Assembly (NCBI GenBank): GCA_021234155.1
Contig: JAJEKV010000020.1
Span: forward strand, 21,126,018-21,190,017
DNA length: 64,000 nt
DNA from: Isoetes taiwanensis
Taxonomy: Eukaryota > Streptophyta > Lycopodiopsida > Isoetales > Isoetaceae
Reading direction: 5' to 3'
The notes under the pieces were generated by a model. That model was not told the origin of the DNA. It was given only the letters and a program-made list of their open reading frames with translations, and ran no database searches. Shown one piece after another: positions 56,276-64,000 of the stretch. Each line of letters opens with the position of its first letter. Position 1 is the first letter of the stretch. The position numbers were made by a program, and so were the translations under genes.

Positions 56276-56603
56276 AAAATTCGAATTTTTCCTAATAACT
56301 TGGTGTGTTAATTATGGATTTGTGCCAGGGGCTCGGATCGGGATGATTCTTCGATCTATTTTGGGTGAAATTTGATGCTCATGCATACTTTCCACTCCAA
56401 TCTTACTAGAATGTTAATTCGACTCATTCTTTTCCCTGCATCTATAATTTAGCTACTTTATGACTCCACTACTTAGGAGAAAAGTTTTTCCTCCCATTTT
56501 TCGAGGTTCAATGCTGGAATTTCCATCCCATGCTCTATTAGGTCGGTTAGACTACTTAGTCAGGGATATGGTCAGTGCTAGCTCTTGGTCAACCAAGAAT
56601 ATT

Positions 56604-56615
56604 GCTCTGATACCA
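56604..56615 (-). promoter_or_regulatory. Primer-binding site for initiator tRNA-Met
   Basis: TGGTATCAGAGC on the minus strand, one base after the LTR end ACA, is the usual plant retrotransposon site complementary to the 3' end of initiator tRNA-Met. Confidence 0.9.
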
Positions 56616-56616
56616 T

Positions 56617-58242
56617 TGTGACACTCCCTACTAAATATACGACGCCCGATCGTGCATCTCGTAGGAAATCCCCCATCCAGCCCTCTGGCCGCATGGGCCC
56701 TCCATCTATTCCGCACCCAAGAAATCCCCAGTGCTGGAAGGGGACACAGAGGTGCCTTCGCCTTGATGCCCTTCCCCTATGGGCTCCTATAACAGCGGAA
56801 GCATAACATAACGTCAGCACTAACACTAAATAATACAATCAGCTACCTCAAAGGGTAGCACACCCATACTACTAAAAATACATCAAAGATACCAACATGC
56901 TATAAAACATAGGAGCTCCTACCCAGGCTCAGACTCGTAAGGTAAGTGGACTGACAGCTGGGCCTCAAGAAAGAGCAGACCGAGATATGGCAATGGCGGG
57001 GCTGGCTATAGACAATGGCTAGAGTTGACCACTCCATCCGCCTCTCCTGTGCATACTATGCAGACGGGCTAAATCGGGCTCTGGCGTGACTATAGCCTGT
57101 CGGATACGCAATCTCATGGCATCACCCATCGAGACTACTTCGGGTTGCATCTCCCTGGTCCGATGAGGCGGGAAGGGTTGCATCTCCCCTTCCAGGGGTC
57201 TAATGGCTCCACGGGCGGCCAGAGAATCGTGACGACACATAATTCATATCCGACTGAACACCCCAAAACAAGAGCCAGGCCAACACCTGCAACTCTTGAG
57301 AGGCAGGGCAACATCATTGCCCCAGGAGATATCCAAGCCACACGAAGTGACCGACTATAGGCCTAGCCCACTATGGGTCCATAGTAGCCACGCTCAGCAG
57401 GGACCTCCCTCCACTTTGCCACTAGCCCCATTGTATGGTGCTAAGTCACTTCATAGCCCCATAGCCAGGTGGATTCCTATGCACGGGCCACAACCAATAG
57501 GAACTAAAGGGTCTAAACTAGAAGAGATAATGGCCATTAGGCCTCTACCTCCCTTTTCAATACACAAGAGGTGCAAAGATGATTAACCAACATCGTACAA
57601 CATAACATGATAAATAATGAAGATACATCTAAGCCTAATCACATGCATCTAACTTACAGTTAGGGTTCATTGATTGGGGTTCCAATCTAAGACTAAGGTT
57701 CTAGGAAGGCTCTACTAGCAAGATAAGATATTAGGTCATCTGGAATCCTAGGTTCCAGATGATCTATCTATGAAGCTACTATGAATACATGCTCTGGACG
57801 AACTTCCTCCAGCTCTTGGGGTCTCCATGACTTGATGATGAGCTGAGTGACTCCTCCTCCTTCTGATGAGCGTGCTATCTTGGGGCTGTCGATCTGAGCT
57901 ATGTCGCAACGAATGGTATTCGAAACGGAGTTCCGAGTGAAGAACAGGTCTCAAGGTAGGTGGAGCCAAAGAGTGGTCTAGGTTAGGGTTAGGGTACTTA
58001 TAGGTTAAGGTTCCATGTCACTGCCACGTGGCTCCAATAGGGTGCTTCCATGTGGTGGATGCCCATTAGGTTGAGGCCATGTGGAAATGGCCTTAAGCCT
58101 AAGGTTGGCCAAGTTATGTAAATAACTTGGCCATGCTCCCTTTTCCACTTACTATGGTGTACAAAACTATAATGATAGGCTTGTACGGTGACGAGGTCTA
58201 GAATATACGTATTTATGGTGTATATTTTTGGGGAACGTCACA
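56617..58242 (-). mobile_element. Gypsy 5' LTR, about 1.63 kb
   Basis: In minus orientation it opens TGTGACGTTCCCC and closes GGGAGTGTCACA, short inverted ends starting TG and ending CA, and is followed by the primer-binding site. The 56880-57600 part is homologous, inverted, to 20940-21680. Confidence 0.85.
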
Positions 58243-59207
58243 ATAGCTAATGCCCGAAATAAGATCAAGGTTTAAAACATGAGGTCTAGCATAAGAAATT
58301 AATTGCAAAAGGCAACAAATAGATACTAGCCGAGACAAGAGCGGCAGAAGGTAATAGAAGGACAGAATTCTGTATGTATAGTCAGAATCCAATTAATTGG
58401 GTTAGACTATAAAATCTAACCATAAAAATACAACCCTAAGATTGGATATAGCAACTGGTCTGCATAATAAGGATTCTTTATGTGGAAGAAGATTCTTCAG
58501 AATATATAGGGCCATTGGAGTAAGCTGAGTAGGGCAAACGAGAGTATAAAGCTTTAGTACATGCAGCCCAGTCACCTGAGGGAGTTACACAGGCAAGTCC
58601 ATCGATGGCGCAGGAGATAAAAGGGGCGGATATGGGAGCGTTGGAAGCTTTAAGAGCAAATCTTAAAACAAAGAGGCCATTGCAGCACAACAGGGAGGAA
58701 GAAGCGATGGAGAATAATTGGCAACACAAATGACGGGGGAAGTTGGATCCGATGAGGAAATCAGAGATGACTTATTGCTATCGTGCCATGGAATGTGGCT
58801 GTTTCATGAGGCAAGCAGTCTGTACACACTGCGAGAAGGCGCAATGTTATTATGTATGCAAATTCATTACCTTCTGGACCAGTATGTATAGGGCTACTTC
58901 AACCTGATTAATATAGGTCAAATTTGAAAGGTCATAACTCTTTTAATATAACTCGATTTTGTGTTTTCGTGTGATCTAAGGCTTTCTGAAAATAGTAAAG
59001 AGTCTAATTTAAGTGACAACAAGAATCAGTGGAAAAGGTTAAGCACTTTTTGAGTGATGGAAATTTTAGTGACTAACCCTATTTTTAAACTGTAGAAGAA
59101 AAGCTGCGTTGATGGATGCTTAGATATGTTTTATTAGTTTGTTCTTTGCTTATTTTATGATCACTTTCTGATTATCTTCTGCCATTCTTCACAGGAAAAG
59201 AACATGC
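58243..59207. other. Region upstream of the Copia gag, no gene supported
   Basis: It may hold a decayed Copia LTR and leader, but no LTR pair or primer site was identified. 'aaggtttaaaac(a/t)tgaggt' occurs here (58268) and at 53921, on the outer side of the Gypsy remnant. Confidence 0.4.
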
Positions 59208-59615
59208 ATGGCAACAATATTGTCTAATGTTGTGATCAGCAGATATTCTACAGGTCAAAGGACTGTATCAATTTTTGATGGAACTGGCTTTCCTATCTGG
59301 AAGATTAAAATGATATTACTTTTTGAAGATGATGATTTACTTGATATTGGGCAAGGTTCTTGCCTTCGTCCAGTGCAACCAGTCGATAATGTCAGTGCTA
59401 AAATCACAACAGGAACCCCATATGATCAATGGGTGGTTGAGACTCATGCCTGGGACAAAAAGAATACGGTGTCAAGACGATATCTTTTATCTGCTTTAAA
59501 AGATTTGTTAATAATGCATGTTGTCTCCCATTCTAGTAGTCATGATATGCGAGCCTATATAGGAAAACTATATCAGAAAAAGACTATGAATGATCGCATA
59601 CATATAGGTAGTTAG
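59208..59615 (+). pseudogene. Copia gag N-terminal part
   Basis: A 135-residue frame with the Copia gag pattern FDGTGFPIWKIKMILLFEDDDL, YDQWVVETHAWDKKNTVSRRYLL and a stop where gag should continue. The following 280 bases continue gag in other frames (HIDKLKSLVEQL-like, then MLWSVPIEFETIV-like). Confidence 0.8.
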
Positions 59616-59901
59616 ATGAACTTAAGTATAAAATTTTTCAGTCCTTGCAAGGCCATATTGATAAATTGAAGTCCTTGGTAGAACAATTGGCTGCAGCTGG
59701 TGAACCTGTTCCATCGACAATAAATTACCTACTATGCTGTTGTGGTCTGTGCCAATTGAATTTGAAACAATTGTGGTTGTCTTAGCTGAAAAAGACAATC
59801 CTGATTTTGATGGTATCTGTATATCTTTGCTTGAGCATTCCTAGCGGATTAAAGACCGCGAAGAGCCATCTGATACATCCAAAGTTGTTACTGATAGACA
59901 T

Positions 59902-60477
59902 TTGTCTAATAAATTTGTTCAGGGTAGAGGTCGTGGTCGTATGTTTCTTCGGCCACATGTTGCATTTCCTCCATGCCCTCGTTGTGGTAAAACAAATCAT
60001 CATATGATTGATTGTTTTCATAAACCTGAATATGATGAAAGATTTGATCGTGATAGATGCACTTATTGTCGTAAGACTGGTCATATTGAGGAGACATATC
60101 ATAAAAAGGCTTATGATGAAAAGCATGCTACAACCATCACTCTTCCTGAGCATGCCAGTTGTGTCATGACAGATTATGCCAGAGTATTCCATGTTTCTGA
60201 TTTTGCTAATTTTCTCATTGATTCGGGTGCTACTGCCCATATGGTTAGCTCTACTCAGTGGTTACAAAGTTACCATGTTTTGACTGTCAAAAAGTTTGTT
60301 TATATGGCTGATCATGGTACACAACAAGTTGTTGATATTGGCAACATTGCTATTTCTACTATTGCAGGACCTCGGGTGTCACCGAGAGTTCTATACATGC
60401 GAGGGGCCAGGGTTAGCCAAGGATCTTATTTTTGTGGCACGACTTGTAGATCTTGGTCTCAAGGTCACATTCATTGA
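59902..60477 (+). pseudogene. Copia zinc knuckles and aspartic protease
   Basis: CPRCGKTNHHMIDC is a complete CCHC knuckle. The second (CTYCRKTGHIEETYHK) lacks its last Cys. The protease active site reads FLIDSGATAHMVSS. The frame shifts around 60390. Confidence 0.88.
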
Positions 60478-60796
60478 TGCAAAGTGTAAGATCAAATAGA
60501 ATGGAAAGCTTCTTACTGTAGCACACAAACGTAATGACTTATGGGAACTTTCTATAGATGATAACTTTGCATACGCTATTACCACTTCTAGTACCCCTGA
60601 TAGTACTCTGTGGCATTCACGCTTTGGCTATTCCAACTTTCAAAGGCTTTTAGAAATGGAACGTCATGCTGTTTGCAATTATAGCCACATTCCAAATTGG
60701 GTATTTATCCATCATGTGCCGTGGGTAAGCTTCACTGTCAATCTTTTCCACATTTTGCCACTCGTGCTACACAAATCCTTGAGTTGATACATTCTG

Positions 60797-61222
60797 ATGT
60801 CTGTTATCCTTTTCACTTCTCTTTTGGAGGGTTCTTCCTATTTCTTATTGTTCATTGATGATTACACAAGATATGTCTTTACCTATCTGTTGAAAAAGAA
60901 ATCCGAGGTATTTGATATTTTCAAAGCTTTTCACAAACTTGTTGAAACTCAAATTGGCCTTCCTATTAAGATTTTACGCACTGACAATGGTGGTGAATAT
61001 AAATCCAAAGCTTTTCAGGCTCTTTGCACAGAACGTGATATTCACCATGAGTTTACTGTACCCGATACACCACAGCAAAATGGTGTTTCTGATCGAAAGA
61101 ACCACACTATTTTGAATTCAGTAAGATCTATGTTGATTCATGCAAATCTGTTGTACAATTTTGGGTTGAAGCTGTTATTTCAACTGTTTACATTCAAAAC
61201 CATCTCATTACATCTGCATTAA
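60797..61222 (+). pseudogene. Copia integrase core
   Basis: [36 protein letters not shown] and [11 protein letters not shown] give the integrase core; the third catalytic acid, Glu in most Copia elements (AERKN), is Asp here. The frame is lost after 61190. Confidence 0.9.
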
Positions 61223-61420
61223 AAACTATTACTCCTGTTGAGGCTTGGACATGAATAAAACCATCAGTTTCCCATTTGCGGACCTTTGCATGCATTGCTT
61301 ATATACTTGTCCCCCATAAAGATCGTAAGAAACTTGACCCTAGAGGTCGCAAGGTCATTTTTTTTTGAATACTCTATAGATTCAAACGCTTAAAAATTTT
61401 CTGATCCTGAGACACACAAG

Positions 61421-62720
61421 GTGTCAATTAGTCACAGTGCTATCTTTGATGAATCTACAATGGGTGGTGATGCAGACTCAGTGAATCATTCAGATAGTAT
61501 TCAAACAGTTTTTCCCGATAATGATTTTTCGATTTTGCATGTTGCTAATGGCAATAAGCATGTAGAAGCGCCTCGTGCTAATATTGGTTTTCTTGCTGCT
61601 GAAAATGTTCTTGCCAATATAGAAGTGCCTCATGACATTGATGATGGTGATGGTTTTAATGATGATGTTTTTGATAATTCGGCTGATGAAGTCATTCAAG
61701 AAAATGTTGAGCATAATCCCGAGAATAGTCTAAGGCGCACAACCCACACTTGGATTCCTACTCAAAAGGTTCTTGATTATCATGCGTTAGCTGTTTCTTA
61801 TGATCCTGTTAGATATGAACAAGCACTCGCTTCATCGAATCATGAGATGTGGAAAATTGCAATGCAGGATGAATATGATTCTTTGCTCTCTAAAGGTACC
61901 TGGAACATAACTGAATTGCCTTTTGGGAGAAGGACAATTAAGTGTACGTGGGTTTTCAAGACAAAAATGTTGACTGACGAAACTTTTGATAAGTTTAAAG
62001 CTCGCTTGGTAGCCAAGGGATATTCACAAATTGAAGGTGTTGATTATGAGGAAACATTTTCTCCAGTTTTGTGTTTGACCATTGTTCGTGTACTGTTAGC
62101 CTTTGCAGTACAATTTGATTTAAAAGTTCATCAGATGGATGTAAAGACTGCTTCTCTTAATGGAGATATAATGGAAGAACCCAAACGTTTTGCTCTTCCA
62201 GGAAAGGAGCGAATGGTTTGTAAGTTCAATCGTTCTTTATGGATTGAAACAAGCTTCAAGGAAATGGTATGAGAAAATGGATGCTTTTTTATGTTCCATT
62301 GGTTTTCGCTCCTCGAATGCAGATTCTAATCTTTATAGTAGGATTCATGGCAAGTTATTCATTTTCATTGCACTCTATGTTGATGATAATATACTTGTTT
62401 ATAATGATACGACACTCCTAACCATTGTCAAGAAGCAGCTAGCATCAATGTTTGAGATGATTGATCTTGGAAATATCTGTTCTTGTCTTGGTTTCAACAT
62501 TCAATGTGATCGTTCATAAGGATGGATGCATTTTAGTCACACGAATGCTATACTAAAGGTTGTGGACAAGTTTGGTCTATTACAATGCAAAGTTGTAGCA
62601 TCATCTATAGTTGTTAGTCCAAAGGATTTATATTTGTCTAAGCTGCATTTTCCTCAAACAGATGAAGAGCAGGATGCATTGAAAGATATTCCTTATGCCA
62701 GTTTGGTTGGAGCTCTTTAA
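61421..62720 (+). pseudogene. Copia reverse transcriptase, split frames
   Basis: The 61421-62272 frame carries WKIAMQDEYDSLLSKGTW, ARLVAKGYSQIEGVDYEETF and LKVHQMDVKTASLNGD. A one-base shift leads to 62190-62519 with YGLKQASRKWYEKMDAF and ALYVDDNIL (the YVDD site). After a stop, 62526-62720 continues with the spacer before RNase H (LFPQTDEEQDAL-like, IPYASLVGAL). Confidence 0.9.
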
Positions 62721-63316
62721 TACTTTGCACATGCTTCTCGTCCAGATATTTCATTTGCAGCAAATCTTTTGGGTCCTTTTTTTTTATATATATTAATATA
62801 GTGATGGGTATAACACATGTAATGGGTTAAATATTTGCTGATATACTTGTGGCTAGGGTAAAGCAGTGATACTAATAGCCTATATCATGAGGTAGATTAA
62901 TACTAACTAGGTAAATAGCACAAGGGATGGACATTAGTCATTGGTACCATTGAAACCATTTAGTTAAATAAATATTGACTTAATTTGGCTTTTTACTGTC
63001 ATATTTCGACCTTTACTTTAAGGCTATGGTCATACTAGTCAAGAGGCTAACCACCGATCTTTAATGATATTTATTTCTTACCTACAATTCTAGTAGTGCA
63101 GCGTGCTGTAGGGGCTACTGGCAATGCTCTAGGGCAGTCTGGCAGCTCTCACCATTGAATGAATGGATTTACATTTGTCTAAGCTGCATTTTCCTCAAAC
63201 AGATGATGAGCAGGATGCATTGAAAGATATTCCTTATGCCAGTTTGGTTGGAGCTCTTTAATACTTTGCACATGCTTCTCGTCCAGATATTTCATTTGCA
63301 GCAAATCTTTTGGGTC
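62624..63316 (+). repeat. 150-bp Copia segment as direct repeat around a 390-bp insert
   Basis: 62624-62775 and 63165-63316 are nearly identical ('ggattta(t/c)atttgtctaagc' to 'aatcttttgggtc'). The intervening 389 bp is AT-rich, unrelated to Copia and not recognised. Confidence 0.9.
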
Positions 63317-64000
63317 ATTTTTTTTTTTTTTTTTTTTTGAAGGACGACAAACTATTATTCAATTCTAGAAGAAGTACACACATAGATGCAGAGACAGGAA
63401 TAAAATCTCAGCAGACAAAGATAATCCACTGAGTGCAGCCACCTGTCTATGCATAAGATAAGATACCCAAATATTCCTCAAAAATCAAACGTTTTTTCTC
63501 AGGAGCAAGCTGAGAACATAGGTATGCCTTCACCAACCTGTCTTGCGCCTCGTGAAGAAGTTGGTCGACACTAATTGATAAGCCTTTGAAGACACACATT
63601 CGCCTTCTTTTCCAAATAGACCACAACAACCAGCATGAAGCTAAGTGGAAAGCCTGTTGCTTCAAGCTGTTCCAAGTGGAAGGATAAATGGCGAGAAGCA
63701 CCTGCTGGCTAGTCAAGACCACATGGAAGAGAGATAATAACCATGACCAAACTGGCTGAACTTGGTCACAGAGAAAAAAGCAGTGCTCGATACTTTCAAC
63801 TTGCCGCTACATAAAGTGGACGAGTTCGAAAATGGGGATAAAACTTATGAACCAAAGACATTAACCCGCGAGACATCCGTGAAGGAGTTGCCACCATAAG
63901 GTAGAAACTTTGGGATGCGACAATTTATTCCGGACCCGGGACCACATACGCTTCCGAGGAGGGGGAATGCTTGGTCGCCAACCAGTCGAGGGGGACAATG
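63317..64000 (-). mobile_element. LINE 3' end with poly(A) tail, runs off right edge
   Basis: The plus strand opens with about 20 T then 'gaaggacgac', the tail of a minus-strand insertion into the second Copia segment. Minus-strand frames give HPKVSTLWWQLLHGCLA and VESIEHCFFSV, matching the zinc-binding region that follows plant L1 reverse transcriptases, then WNSLKQQAFHLASCWLLWSIWKRRR at 63447-63722. Several stops are present. Confidence 0.82.

Larger units (their letters stand above)
53990..58242 (-). mobile_element. Truncated Ty3/Gypsy retrotransposon with nested retroposon
   Basis: In minus orientation: 5' LTR (58242 to 56617), primer-binding site, leader interrupted by a 1.13-kb poly(A) retroposon, gag start at 54926, an internal deletion, then protease end and reverse transcriptase start to about 54000. 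There is no 3' LTR, no integrase and no RNase H. The element is dead but its insertion order is clear. Confidence 0.85.
59208..62775 (+). mobile_element. Ty1/Copia retrotransposon remnant
   Basis: Plus-strand gag, zinc knuckles, protease, integrase and reverse transcriptase follow one another in Copia order (integrase before reverse transcriptase), each broken by stops or shifts. RNase H is cut short near 62775, where a 150-bp terminal segment is duplicated (62624-62775 and 63165-63316). No LTRs were identified. Confidence 0.92.

Overview
The window is nuclear DNA of a land plant. Genes are split by GT-AG introns, and the recognisable host families are plant ones: PPR proteins, a PSKR/PSY1R-type LRR receptor kinase fragment, glutamate decarboxylase, a BIG BROTHER-like RING-H2 ligase, an EEIG1/EHBP1-domain protein ending in LLREVW, and eIF2B-alpha. 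The intact PPR gene has twelve 31-residue repeats of the WNxMIxAYxQxGxxxxALxLFxxMP type in a row. That style is commonest in ferns and lycophytes, so I favour a non-seed vascular plant, most likely a fern. This is an inference; no marker gene settles it. All calls were made by eye, without database searches.

Only three genes look intact: the PPR gene (2.06-4.24 kb, minus), an eight-exon EEIG1/EHBP1-type gene (24.99-29.57 kb, plus, 1042 codons by my splicing) and a five-exon eIF2B-alpha gene (50.80-52.46 kb, plus, 342 codons). The rest is decayed genes and transposable elements. Decayed genes are a PPR/receptor-kinase fragment pair (6.2-7.2 kb), a glutamate decarboxylase copy broken by frameshifts and a LINE (8.07-9.35 kb), a second PPR copy (40.3-41.5 kb) and a RING-H2 ligase copy (43.1-43.5 kb).

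The most unusual content is three transposon-type gene families. (1) 13.03-16.68 kb is flanked by 25-bp inverted repeats and holds a broken multi-exon gene for a DUF3504/Crypton-like tyrosine recombinase, a class not normally reported from land plants. (2) 36.58-39.81 kb (minus) is a broken multi-exon gene with a ParB/sulfiredoxin-like GGNHS core; its introns are packed with GTGTATTCyGGAATACAC palindromes. (3) 46.9-49.9 kb (plus) is a broken gene with a DUF7869-type (RNase H-like, putative transposase) domain. A hairpin-rich sequence of about 131 bp occurs at 12.73-12.86 kb and again, inverted, at 40.01-40.14 kb. Genes (1) and (2) sit just inside these two copies and are both transcribed inward. 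The 27.4-kb interval may therefore be one large composite element with the EEIG1/EHBP1-type gene as cargo, or just two independent copies of a repeat.

Ordinary mobile DNA fills the remainder: a Helitron helicase remnant (32.2-33.9 kb), a 363-bp hAT-type MITE with TIRs and target duplication (35.14-35.50 kb), two copies of a LINE family with a (CTTC)n tail (8.4 and 31.4 kb), and a Ty3/Gypsy element with 1.63-kb LTR and tRNA-iMet primer site (about 54.0-58.24 kb) into which a poly(A) retroposon has inserted with a 15-bp target duplication. There are also a second Gypsy LTR and pol fragment (20.9-22.8 kb), a Copia element (59.2-62.8 kb), a LINE running off the right edge, a roughly 390-bp satellite array (18.6-20.2 kb) and many local tandem duplications. 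I saw no rRNA, tRNA, CRISPR or organelle genes.
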